Below, piece by piece: positions 24,822 through 33,570 of a stretch of 64,000 nt of DNA. The notes under the pieces are model-generated. The model had not been told where the DNA came from. It was given only the letters and a program-made list of their open reading frames with translations, and ran no database searches. The translations under genes and the position numbers were made by a program. Source of the stretch: Anaerolineales bacterium (GTDB lineage: Bacteria > Chloroflexota > Anaerolineae > Anaerolineales > UBA11858); assembly GCA_028278545.1 (NCBI GenBank), contig JANQED010000152.1, forward strand, positions 124,001-188,000, read 5' to 3'. How positions within the stretch are numbered: position 1 is the stretch's first letter; every line of letters begins with the position of its first letter.

Positions 24822-25988
24822 GTGGACACTACACTGAGAACCGAAATCACCGTGGCGGACATCTGCGACGGCTTTGTCTACAACCAATTGGAGGGAAAGG
24901 GGCTGTACGGGTTGGGCGGAAAGCTCACCATTCAGCCGGAGTATCAGCGCAACTATATCTATGCCGACGGCGGCGGAAAGAAGGAGGCGGCGGTGATCCA
25001 CTCGCTGCTTAAGGGGTATCCGCTCGGATTGATCTACTTCAACAAAGTCGCGGAGGACCAGTTCGAGGTATTAGACGGCCAGCAGCGTATCACAAGTATC
25101 GGACGGTTCGTTACGAACAAGTTCGCGATCATGGATGACGGCAATCCGAAGAATTTCGACAGCTTGCCCGCTGACCAAAAAGCTAAAATTCTGGAATCGA
25201 AATTGCTGATTTACGAGTGCGAGGGCACGGAGACCGAGATCAAGCAATGGTTTGAGACTATCAATATCGCAGGTATACCTCTCAACTCCCAAGAGCTCTT
25301 GAACGCCATCTACTCCGGGCCATTCGTGACTCTTGCTAAGGCCGAGTTCAGCAATAGCCAGAACGCGAACATCCAGAAATGGAGCGCATACATCAAGGGC
25401 AGCGCAAACCGGCAGGACTTCCTGGAGAGGGCGCTAGACTGGGTGAGCAAAGGCGATATTGGCGGCTACATGAGTAGCCATCGCACCGAAAACAACATCA
25501 ATGAGCTAAAAACATACTTCAACACCGTAATCGATTGGGTATCGAGCGTGTTCAGGGATGTTGAGAAGGACATGAAGGGGTTGGAGTGGGGACGGCTCTA
25601 CGAGCAATACCACTCCAAGTCATATGATCCAGCCAAAGTCTCTGCCGAGGTCCAACGGCTCTATAGCGACCCGTACGTCAATAAACATCGCGGCATCTTC
25701 GAATACATTCTTGGCGGCCTTCATGATTCGAAACTCCTGGATGTACGTGTGTTCATCGAAGCGACCAAGAAATCCGTCTACGCCAAGCAGACCAAAGCTG
25801 CCGAAGCAAATAGTGAATCAAATTGTCCGCTCTGCGCAGTTGGTCATGCTTCCAATAAGAGCAGAATATGGAAATTCGCCGAAATGGACGCGGACCACGT
25901 TTCTGCGTGGAGCAAGGGCGGTGGAAGCTCAGCTAAGAACTGCCAAATGCTCTGTGTCACCCACAATCGCGCCAAAGGCAACCGATAA
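24822..25988 (+). CDS. DUF262-HNH nuclease paired with the methyltransferase
   Basis: The start is GTG with GGGAG nine bases upstream; 388 residues. The N-terminal DUF262 (GmrSD-N, ParB-like NTPase) has IQPEYQRNYIYADGGG and the DGQQR motif at 85-89 (FEVLDGQQRITSIGRF). The C-terminal HNH nuclease has CPLC (335-338), DADHVSAWSKGG with His359 and LCVTHNRAKGNR. The pair predicts a nuclease that cuts DNA lacking the neighbour's methyl mark. Whether the DUF262 part needs a nucleotide, as in GmrSD, is unknown. Codon use is GC-rich, unlike the AT-rich genes on either side. Confidence 0.88.
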   Translation: MDTTLRTEITVADICDGFVYNQLEGKGLYGLGGKLTIQPEYQRNYIYADGGGKKEAAVIHSLLKGYPLGLIYFNKVAEDQFEVLDGQQRITSIGRFVTNKFAIMDDGNPKNFDSLPADQKAKILESKLLIYECEGTETEIKQWFETINIAGIPLNSQELLNAIYSGPFVTLAKAEFSNSQNANIQKWSAYIKGSANRQDFLERALDWVSKGDIGGYMSSHRTENNINELKTYFNTVIDWVSSVFRDVEKDMKGLEWGRLYEQYHSKSYDPAKVSAEVQRLYSDPYVNKHRGIFEYILGGLHDSKLLDVRVFIEATKKSVYAKQTKAAEANSESNCPLCAVGHASNKSRIWKFAEMDADHVSAWSKGGGSSAKNCQMLCVTHNRAKGNR

Positions 25989-26055
25989 TATGGGCGTGCC
26001 ATAGCCCAGTTTGGGGAGTCGGCACGGCCACCGAAGAAGTGCATACACCTGACGG

Positions 26056-26170
26056 AATGCGCTGGACGCTTCTGCAGGTGCCGCCCGGCTTTGGATGGCG
26101 AGGGGTGATGATCCATGGCGGCGCGCAGCTGCCGGGCCAGGTTTACCCAGGGTTGGGCCGCGCAATATTC
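26056..26170 (-). pseudogene. fragment of a der-like GTPase gene
   Basis: About 75 bases match 30166-30240 inside der at roughly 80 percent identity. The minus-strand frame encodes NLARQLRAAMDHHPSPSKAG, which aligns with KLNRLLRAAMDHHPPPSKAG in the C-terminal region of Der. Differences are mostly conservative, so it comes from a diverged der rather than a recent copy. No start, GTPase domain or end is present. It marks a recombination junction. Confidence 0.75.
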
Positions 26171-26179
26171 AGTTCCATC

Positions 26180-27196
26180 TTAATCTTCATAGTATCTTCT
26201 GAAGATTCTGCATATAGCCAGACTTATCCACAACTGTGCCTCATATGTCGTTTCGTTTGCTACAGCCTTGTGTATTCTCGAATATGTGTTTTTCCAGAGC
26301 CCGGATTCTTGTTGATGGCTCTTTAACCAATTCAATGCTGTTTGTACATCATCGTCGTCTTCATGAATGCCAATGAGAGATATTGAATCTAATGCTGAGA
26401 CCAAATCTGTCCAAAAGAACGGATACTTGAAATTGACCCAGTGGTCCACAGCTCGATATGAAGATGAACTATCCTTTTTGAAAAACTGCGACTTCAAAAG
26501 ATTAGCGGCAGTTATGGCATCCTTGGTTCTTCTATACCTTGGATGAACAGCAAATGCCCGGATAACCATTCCTGTCCCACTATGCGTGAATGGTTTTGTC
26601 TTATCGAAATCTCTTTTTGTTCCCACATTGTGAGTTGTGAGTGTCTTATACTCTTCTTTTGAGTATTGTCCAAATCCGCCGGGACTCCCTATTACCCAGC
26701 CTCCGTCATTTTGCCGCATTGACAAAAGCCACGAAAATCCTTTTTTTATTCGTGGATCATTTCCATAGCCAGCCTTGATTAGTAGTGACATTATCAAGCC
26801 TGTATAGTATGGGGCATATTGATTACCGATTATGCCTCTAATATCACCTTCATCTGTTTGGCATGACAAGATATACTCAGCCGCGTTGTAGACCGGTTCA
26901 TGCTCCCGGTTGAATTCGTACATATCGACCAGCTTCAAGAATTGTTTAAACGTCTCAAACAGATCATAATTGACGGCCGGTGCTTTCTCTCTATTCCGAG
27001 AGTTTGATCTCCAATAGCCTTTTGCTTTCTGTTTCTTCAGAATCCTTTGTGGCTCTGGTAATTCCCAGATGCTCTCTTTTCCTGGCACATTCTCTGATAG
27101 CAAATCCCTTTTCACGAAATACCTAATAGCCGCATTGTTAGACTCAAGCAGTGGATTGATGGGGTTGTGTTGCAATTGCTTCATCCAACTTCTCAT
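26180..27196 (-). CDS. alpha/alpha-toroid (terpene cyclase/prenyltransferase-fold) protein of unknown function
   Basis: The 338-residue protein is made of helical repeats like those of squalene cyclases and protein prenyltransferases. Characteristic segments are AAEYILSCQTDEGDI, GFSWLLSMRQNDGGWVIG and ALNWLKSHQQESGLWKNTYS. The QXXDGGW pattern is a QW-type motif. The DXDD motif of squalene cyclases and the zinc ligands of prenyltransferases are not clear, so no activity is assigned. It is AT-rich and 69 bases from the WD40 gene upstream on the same strand, so the two may be co-transcribed. Confidence 0.7.
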   Translation of the reverse strand: MRSWMKQLQHNPINPLLESNNAAIRYFVKRDLLSENVPGKESIWELPEPQRILKKQKAKGYWRSNSRNREKAPAVNYDLFETFKQFLKLVDMYEFNREHEPVYNAAEYILSCQTDEGDIRGIIGNQYAPYYTGLIMSLLIKAGYGNDPRIKKGFSWLLSMRQNDGGWVIGSPGGFGQYSKEEYKTLTTHNVGTKRDFDKTKPFTHSGTGMVIRAFAVHPRYRRTKDAITAANLLKSQFFKKDSSSSYRAVDHWVNFKYPFFWTDLVSALDSISLIGIHEDDDDVQTALNWLKSHQQESGLWKNTYSRIHKAVANETTYEAQLWISLAICRIFRRYYED

Positions 27197-27265
27197 AAGG
27201 TTATTCTCTGTATCCGCTGCGCTCCTTGGTAGTGTTAGCGCGGATGGTCTTGTAGAGGAAAAACT

Positions 27266-28984
27266 CTATTCTTCCGAATCTATTATTAGCGCCAAATTCC
27301 AGAGAATTGCTTCTCCCTTCCCATTGCTACCACTTACAGACGTGAGAATTAGAGGATCCCGCCCAAAAGCTAAATCTGATATGAAACGCACATGGTGGTC
27401 TAGTGCTGAAATTTGCTCGCCGGTTTTCCAATCCCACAGTTTTATGTCTTCATATCCCCCAGATGCCAATATTGTCCCATCTAGGTTGAAGCCTAATGCA
27501 GTTCCAGTTGAATCGTGATCAAATCGTTCATACTGGCTTTGATTTTCCAAATTCCTTATTTCAATAACACCATCACGGTCAAGATATGCCAGATAATTCC
27601 CATCTGGGCTGAACTCAACAGCCGATATTCGGTTTAGACCATGATAAGCATTGATTTGTTTGCGCGTCTCCCAATCCCAAATTCGTACGGTATTATCCCA
27701 ACCCCCAGTTGCTAGAAATTTGCCATCAGGACTAAAATCTATACAAGAGAGTGAATCAGTGTGCCCTTCAAACTTTCCAGCCAATTCATTTGCTTGAATA
27801 TCATATACATACACTGAAGAAGGATTTCCAATGACAACAAGTTGAGAACCATCTGGAGTAAAACTAACTTCATGGATATATGACATTCCAATTTCAATCG
27901 AAAAAACATGTTGTCCAGTCCCCACATCCCATATTTGAATCAATCGGTCTAGGTAATTCGCTGCGGCCAATTGACTCCCATCGGAGTTAAAGGTTAGACC
28001 TCTTATTCCGCTATTAAGGGCATGTAGTTCAGATATCAACCTTCCAGAGTTGGTATCCCATACCCGTATTATTGGAGTTTCTCCTCCGGCAGCTAACAAT
28101 GTTCCGTCAGGGCTTATTGCCAAGCCACTTTGCATGGGAAGCTCATTAGACAAAACCACAAATGGCTCAGATTGACGTACAATCGTTGGAAGAATATATG
28201 GAGTAACTGTCGGTTGTGGTGTTGGGGTTCCCTGAAGAATACTGTCGATAGAGATATTCGGGTTAGTGAAGAACCACAAACAGAACAACAGAATTATGAA
28301 GGTCAGAAAACCACCAGCGATTTTCAGGTTGCGGGAGCGATTTACTATTCTTTTTGCTTTCGGAATATTTTTGACTTGATCAATCAAACTTTCGACTTCT
28401 GACAACCACCTTCCATCAGCTAGGAATAGATTTGTATATCGCTCCTGTCGTTTGCGAATCTCTGCCCGAAAATGAACACGGGCATGGTTAGCTTTCAAAT
28501 AGTTTCGATGGATTTCTGCATAAGTTTGAACCCTATTGCAATTCGGGCAGCGACCTTGTACAGCTGTTGAAGGTCGTTGCAACATTGTTCCACAATATTT
28601 GCATGGTGATTGAGCGGGAAGATTCTCCGAGATCTTTCGAATCTCTGCACTCGTCATCTTACTACTATTATCATTATAGACATCACAGGCCAGGTTATCA
28701 GCATATGAGCTGAGACCCCATCGGGTCAACAAAGAGAAATCGGCATCATACCCTGCCATTGCATACAATCGTTTCGCGTGATCATAATTTCCCCGTTTTA
28801 ATTCTCGACTTGCTTTTGTAAAAAGGAAATTGCAATTCTTAAACTCCCTAAGCAATTGCTTTTGATCTCCTTCAGCAAAAGCAGTCACAAGCGATTTTGA
28901 AGGTTTTAGGTTTCGAAATTCAATATCTTTCTTATCGGCAAATCTGTCCGGAATTACAATTAATGCTCTCTTTTCGAATTTCAT
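27266..28984 (-). CDS. zinc-ribbon, membrane-anchored WD40-repeat protein
   Basis: The 572-residue protein has a helical N-terminal part, a zinc ribbon (CKYC at 128-131 and CPNC at 146-149), one membrane helix at about 221-240 and a WD40 propeller from about 275 to 565. The blades show 'FSPDG..LA.GG.D..IRIWD' patterns, for example FSPDGKFLATGGWDNTVRIW, with six to seven repeats. It has no catalytic domain. The propeller would sit on the far side of the membrane from the ribbon. It probably scaffolds a complex; the function is unknown. AT-rich island gene. Confidence 0.75.
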   Translation of the reverse strand: MKFEKRALIVIPDRFADKKDIEFRNLKPSKSLVTAFAEGDQKQLLREFKNCNFLFTKASRELKRGNYDHAKRLYAMAGYDADFSLLTRWGLSSYADNLACDVYNDNSSKMTSAEIRKISENLPAQSPCKYCGTMLQRPSTAVQGRCPNCNRVQTYAEIHRNYLKANHARVHFRAEIRKRQERYTNLFLADGRWLSEVESLIDQVKNIPKAKRIVNRSRNLKIAGGFLTFIILLFCLWFFTNPNISIDSILQGTPTPQPTVTPYILPTIVRQSEPFVVLSNELPMQSGLAISPDGTLLAAGGETPIIRVWDTNSGRLISELHALNSGIRGLTFNSDGSQLAAANYLDRLIQIWDVGTGQHVFSIEIGMSYIHEVSFTPDGSQLVVIGNPSSVYVYDIQANELAGKFEGHTDSLSCIDFSPDGKFLATGGWDNTVRIWDWETRKQINAYHGLNRISAVEFSPDGNYLAYLDRDGVIEIRNLENQSQYERFDHDSTGTALGFNLDGTILASGGYEDIKLWDWKTGEQISALDHHVRFISDLAFGRDPLILTSVSGSNGKGEAILWNLALIIDSEE

Positions 28985-29140
28985 TAGTACTCCGAATTAT
29001 CTAATTCCTCTTTGTTGAAAGCTAACGGGTAATTCACCTGCCCAGCGTTTTTGCAATTCCACCCAATTAGACCCAGAACAAACACTGCAATTTTCCGCCC
29101 GCGTACCCACCGGCGGAAGCCGGGGCTGGTGCAATTGGGA

Positions 29141-29857
29141 TTAGGCGGTTTTGTGGCTTCGCGGTTGAAACTCAATTTTGTCAAGTTCAATGTAACTGGT
29201 TAAATGTGGAGCTACATCTCTGAATACACAAGAAAAATCTTTGCGCCACTCTTTTTTCCCTTTTTGCCTGCTTCAAACTTGACTTCCAGCCGTATGTATT
29301 ATGAAATCAGCCACTTCAAGACCAGGCTCATGTGTGGATTTAGCCATTCGGTATTTCTTTATTGGCATTTCTCGTCCATCAATAAAAATTTCCATGTCTC
29401 CAAAATTCCTTGCCATAAGCATATCAAGTCTATCCGATGCTTCAAATATCATATGAACTGTGTTTAATGGAAAAGTGGGTATTATTTTCTCGATTCTCTT
29501 GTGCACAGCAAGTGCCACTGCTTGATATGGGTATAGCTCTTCTGATATCTTCGTTGACATTTTCATTACAGCAGCAAACCGTATGAATGCTTGTGTTGTG
29601 AAGAATTTAGCAATAGATTTTACTTGTTCTTCAGTAAAATTTCGAGAATCAGCAGCATGCAATGGATAATCGGAATCGCTCCAAAAGTCTTTTTTTAGTT
29701 GTCTCCAAGGTACTCTAACAAGGTTGTCGTAATTGTCTCCCATCATTGCACACCCCCCAATTCCAAGTATAGGATAGTTTGGGTCACTCAAATGTTCGTG
29801 CCCAGTTTCGTCAAGAAATAAAACAAACGAATCAGATTCTATATATAAATCACTCAT
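29141..29857 (-). pseudogene. DUF3800-family gene interrupted by a stop codon
   Basis: The open part (29273-29857, 194 residues) begins with the DUF3800 signature FVLFLDETGHEHL and ends in EPGLEVADFIIHTAGSQV. A TGA at 29273-29275 follows, but the same frame then stays open for 43 codons to TAA 29141, encoding KKEWRKDFSCVFRDVAP and SYIELDKIEF. That tail resembles a DUF3800 C-terminus. A single-base nonsense change, readthrough or sequencing error would explain it. DUF3800 has an RNase H-like fold and is common in defence and mobile regions. Confidence 0.7.
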
Positions 29858-29992
29858 AGAAGTATGTAAATAAGCCGTCCTCTGCTCAAGACCCGCCCAA
29901 CCTATGCTTTAACAGCAATTTGCGTCTTTACTACATATGTGCAGATTATTTCTGTGTTTTTAAGGTTTTGGTATTGAAACGATCCTCAATCT

Positions 29993-31378
29993 TCAGCTTT
30001 CTTCCTTTCGGCCCCTCAAAATGATGCGCAAGGGTGTGCCCATAAAGGGGTACATATCCCGAATCTGGTTCTCCAGATAGCGCACATACGTGAAATGCGC
30101 CAGATCGGGGTCATTGACATGCAGCACAAAGGTGGGAGGGTCATTGCTTACCTGCGCGCCATAAAAGATCTTCAGGTGCCGCCCGGCTTTGGATGGCGGG
30201 GGGTGGTGATCCATAGCGGCGCGCAGCAGCCGGTTCAGCTTCCCCGTAGAAAGCCGCACCAGGCGCTCCTCCTGCACCTGCAAAGCAGTCGGTAGAATTT
30301 TATGCACCCGTCGCCCGGTTTTGGCTGAAATGAACATCACCGGCACATAATCCATGAAGTTCAGTTCCCGGCGAACGTGCCAGGTATAGTCATCGATCGT
30401 GTGGGTATCTTTAGGGATGGCATCCCACTTATTCACCAGGACGACGGCGCTTCTCCAAGCTTTGAGGATGTGCCCGGCGATATGGGTGTCCTGAGAGGTG
30501 ATCCCTTGTTCGGCATCGATCATCAACAGGGCCACATCCGAACGACGGATGGCCTGTATGGAGCGCAAAACGCTGTATTTCTCCACCCCAGGATCGACCT
30601 TCCCCCTCCGCCGGATGCCCGCGGTATCGATGAGCGTAATGGGGATATCCTGGTAGACCAAAGGGGTATCGACAGCGTCGCGCGTTGTCCCGGCGATGGG
30701 GCTGACAATGGCCCGCTCCTCTCCAGCCAGGCGGTTGAGCAGCGTAGACTTGCCCACATTGGGCTTGCCGACAATCGAAATTTTGATCGAATCATCTTCC
30801 TCTTGTTCATCCACCCAGGCTTTGAACGTATGGATCAGCGCGTCCAGCAAGTCACCGGTGCCCTGTCCATGCAGGGCAGAGATGGGGTAAGGTTCTCCGA
30901 TCCCCAATTCGTAGAACTCATAGACCTGGTCTCGACTGGCCTGGTTCTCACATTTGTTAACGACGAGCAGGATCGGCGGCCAGGGCCCTCCATCCCGCTC
31001 GCGCTGCTGCTTACGCAATATTTGCGCAATCTCTTGATCGGCAGGCGTAACACCATTTTGTATATCGGTGATAAACAGGATGGCATCGGCCTCATTGATG
31101 GCGATCTCGGCCTGGGCGCGGATTTCGGCAACAAACTCAGCCGAACCAATGGAAAGCGGTTCGCGCCGCTTCCCCGGGCTGACCTGGGTGGGGTCAATCC
31201 CCCCAGTGTCAACAATATCGAAAACATACCCGGCCCAGTCGGCTTCTGCCATCAACCGGTCGCGGGTTGTGCCGGGGATATCATCTACAACAGCCAGGCG
31301 CTCTTGAGCCAGGCGGTTGAACAACGTACTTTTGCCTACGTTAGGGCGTCCAACTAAGGCGACAACGGGTTTTGCCAT
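29993..31378 (-). CDS. der: ribosome-assembly GTPase Der (EngA)
   Basis: The 461-residue protein has two tandem GTPase domains, each with complete G motifs: GRPNVGKSTLFNRL and DTGG in the first, GKPNVGKSTLLNRL and DTAG in the second, with NKCE and NKWD as G4. A C-terminal KH-like domain contains AAMDHHPPPSKAGRH. Der is essential for 50S subunit maturation. Its downstream side faces the accessory island, and a diverged fragment of its C-terminal region is found at 26.1 kb. Confidence 0.97.
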   Translation of the reverse strand: MAKPVVALVGRPNVGKSTLFNRLAQERLAVVDDIPGTTRDRLMAEADWAGYVFDIVDTGGIDPTQVSPGKRREPLSIGSAEFVAEIRAQAEIAINEADAILFITDIQNGVTPADQEIAQILRKQQRERDGGPWPPILLVVNKCENQASRDQVYEFYELGIGEPYPISALHGQGTGDLLDALIHTFKAWVDEQEEDDSIKISIVGKPNVGKSTLLNRLAGEERAIVSPIAGTTRDAVDTPLVYQDIPITLIDTAGIRRRGKVDPGVEKYSVLRSIQAIRRSDVALLMIDAEQGITSQDTHIAGHILKAWRSAVVLVNKWDAIPKDTHTIDDYTWHVRRELNFMDYVPVMFISAKTGRRVHKILPTALQVQEERLVRLSTGKLNRLLRAAMDHHPPPSKAGRHLKIFYGAQVSNDPPTFVLHVNDPDLAHFTYVRYLENQIRDMYPFMGTPLRIILRGRKEES

Positions 31379-31402
31379 AGATTTTGATGGTCGTTGATCT
31401 GG

Positions 31403-32665
31403 TCAGGGAGTGGAGGTTGGCGTGGGAGTACCCTCTTCGGCCTCAGAAATCTCTACTTCGAGATTCCCTGGGGAAACCGCCTCGGCTTGTATGCGCTCAG
31501 GCAAGATGACCACCTCAGGGGCAAGCTGGTGCGTCCCCACCTCGAGGCCGGTCAAATCTATCACCACGCGCACATCCGTTTCAGTCAGCGCATCCAGAGC
31601 AGGCAAAGGGCCAAAAAGGATCACATCCACAGAATCCGGGGCCACCGTGGCCTCGAACTCGGGCAGCACACCGATGGTTTCCACCATGCGAATGATCTTG
31701 AGATTTCCCTCCATCGCGGCAACCCCCACCTGCACCAAGACATTGGGGTCGCCTATCACAGACACCCCCTCTGGCAGGCTCAAACCCAAGATCGTCTCAA
31801 TATCATCAAAAGAACCCGTCAAATCCAAGGGAGCCGTCTCCACATAGCCCGGCAACTGATCAACGTCAGCAGGGTTAGCGGAAAATACCATCACGTTCGG
31901 TGGGGATACAGAGATGCTGGTCTGGCGATAACCATCATCGACCTGGCCTGTGGTCACCACCTTCACCACCATGTTGCGATATCCACCCCGCAGGGTGATG
32001 GTCTGAACAACGCTGACCTCGCTGGGGGTCAAGATGACATCGGAAACGATATCCCCGGCTTCATCAAACGCTAAAAGATTGAGATTGCGCTCGATCGTCT
32101 CTTCAGCCCCGGTGATATTCAGGCTTGCTTTTACCGTTGTCACCTGTTCGACCTGGGAGGCGCGCCCTGAAATGGTGACCTCATCATGACTCCACTCCGG
32201 GGGGCTGGCCTGATACCCCAGGGTTGGCTCACCGCTGACCTCTGTTTGAATGGGGATCGTCTTCGAAATCAACGCTTCCAGGCTCAGTTCCGTCGTCGAT
32301 GGATCGATATCAACAATGCGCACAGGGCGAAACCTGGATTCGATCTGATAATGCAATGGAATGATATGAACGCCCGATTCCAGCCCGGTGAGGTCCATCC
32401 AGGCCTGTATCGAGCCGGTCTCCTTTGTGATCTGATCCAGAATACTGCGCGGCGCCAGCAATGTCAGGCTCAATTTATCGGGAAGGTCGCTTGTGATTTC
32501 AAGGTTCGAGGCCAAGCCAATAATATCGACCGGCACCAGATAAATCTGCTCCTGGTTTGGGTCGGCTGAGGTCACCGCAGCAACCCAGGCGATGACCGCG
32601 AGGATCAAGGCCAACAAGAGTGTGCTGAAATTTCTGGCCAGCCAGCGTGGGAAACGCGATTTCAT
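31403..32665 (-). CDS. cdaR: YbbR-domain protein, CdaR-type regulator of CdaA
   Basis: The start is ATG 32665, which overlaps the cdaA stop as ATGA. The 420-residue protein has one N-terminal membrane anchor (NFSTLLLALILAVIAWVAAV) and extracytoplasmic YbbR repeats with patterns such as VPVDIIGL and TVAPDSVDVILFGP. It ends in a Thr/Pro-rich tail (TPTPTSTP). CdaR binds and modulates the diadenylate cyclase CdaA; the coupled gene order supports this. Confidence 0.9.
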   Translation of the reverse strand: MKSRFPRWLARNFSTLLLALILAVIAWVAAVTSADPNQEQIYLVPVDIIGLASNLEITSDLPDKLSLTLLAPRSILDQITKETGSIQAWMDLTGLESGVHIIPLHYQIESRFRPVRIVDIDPSTTELSLEALISKTIPIQTEVSGEPTLGYQASPPEWSHDEVTISGRASQVEQVTTVKASLNITGAEETIERNLNLLAFDEAGDIVSDVILTPSEVSVVQTITLRGGYRNMVVKVVTTGQVDDGYRQTSISVSPPNVMVFSANPADVDQLPGYVETAPLDLTGSFDDIETILGLSLPEGVSVIGDPNVLVQVGVAAMEGNLKIIRMVETIGVLPEFEATVAPDSVDVILFGPLPALDALTETDVRVVIDLTGLEVGTHQLAPEVVILPERIQAEAVSPGNLEVEISEAEEGTPTPTSTP

Positions 32666-33516
32666 GGGCGTCCCTCCCAACGACCGGAGTCTGGACCGGG
32701 AAAGACCCGCCTGAAGAAAGCACTAAAGGGATTCACTTTAGGGGGCTGGAAGAAAGTCCGCAGGATCGTCTTCAGACGCTCTCCGGTGAGATTGCTGACC
32801 ATGCGCCCTCGATGGGTAATGGTGATGGCACCGTTCTCTTCCGATACCACCACGGCTACTGCATCACCCACTTCTGAGGTACCCAAGGCGGCCCGGTGGC
32901 GCAGCCCCATCATCCGTTCAGGGGTGGTGGTCAGGCTGCCGCTGGTCGAAAGGGGCATCACACAAGAAGCTGCCAAGGCAAAATCTCCCTTGATGATCAC
33001 TGCGCCATCATGCAAAGGGGTATTGGGGTAAAAAATCTGTAGAAGCAACTCCGGCGTTACATGGGCGTTCAGGGCAACCCCTGTCTCCACATATTCTTGT
33101 AAAGTGTCGGAGCGCTGCAAGACAATCAAAGCGCCATGTTTGCGATCCGCCAGCCGGATGACCGCGCTGACCAGATCGTCGATCACATCTCCATTTTCTC
33201 TCGATCTTCCGGTAACGATAGCCCCCGTGCGGCCGATGCGTTCCAGGGCGCGGCGGATCTCCGGGGCGAATATCACCGGAATCGCCAAAAAGAGGGCCGG
33301 GAGGGCGCTGCTTACCAGCCAAGAGAAGGCTGGCAGAATCTCCAGGCTGGCCAGGATGCCCAGTAAAGCGATCAAAAATAACCCGCCCCGCAACAAAACC
33401 GCAGCTTGTGTATCACGCAATACAAGCAATATCCCAAAGAAGATCGCCATCACCAGCAATATGTCGACAGCGCCAAGCCAGTCTAAACGCTCGAAAATGA
33501 AGATCAAGTAATCCAT
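32662..33516 (-). CDS. cdaA: diadenylate cyclase CdaA
   Basis: The 284-residue protein makes cyclic di-AMP from two ATP. Three membrane helices occupy about residues 12-85. The DAC domain follows, with the DGA motif at 170-172 (PLHDGAVII) and RHRAA at 206-210 (GLRHRAALGTSEVGDA). Cyclic di-AMP controls potassium and osmotic balance and wall homeostasis. It is coupled to cdaR, as in Firmicutes. glmM is not in the window. Confidence 0.96.
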   Translation of the reverse strand: MDYLIFIFERLDWLGAVDILLVMAIFFGILLVLRDTQAAVLLRGGLFLIALLGILASLEILPAFSWLVSSALPALFLAIPVIFAPEIRRALERIGRTGAIVTGRSRENGDVIDDLVSAVIRLADRKHGALIVLQRSDTLQEYVETGVALNAHVTPELLLQIFYPNTPLHDGAVIIKGDFALAASCVMPLSTSGSLTTTPERMMGLRHRAALGTSEVGDAVAVVVSEENGAITITHRGRMVSNLTGERLKTILRTFFQPPKVNPFSAFFRRVFPGPDSGRWEGRP

Positions 33517-33570
33517 CAGCTCAATATGTTATCCTTGGCCTTTCTTCTCTGGGGCATCTCGGCCCTCAGA

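Noticed and set aside
25844..26116. Gene of 90 residues containing MDHHPSPSKAG on the minus strand
   Set aside because: Only its first part derives from der; the remainder is antisense to the HNH nuclease gene. It is treated as a der fragment.
28984..29190. Small gene of 68 residues on the minus strand
   Set aside because: It overlaps the tail of the broken DUF3800 gene in another frame, has no recognisable motif and no convincing ribosome site.
20671..29992. Integrated prophage or integrative conjugative element
   Set aside because: No integrase, capsid, terminase, relaxase or replication gene is present; it is called only an accessory island.
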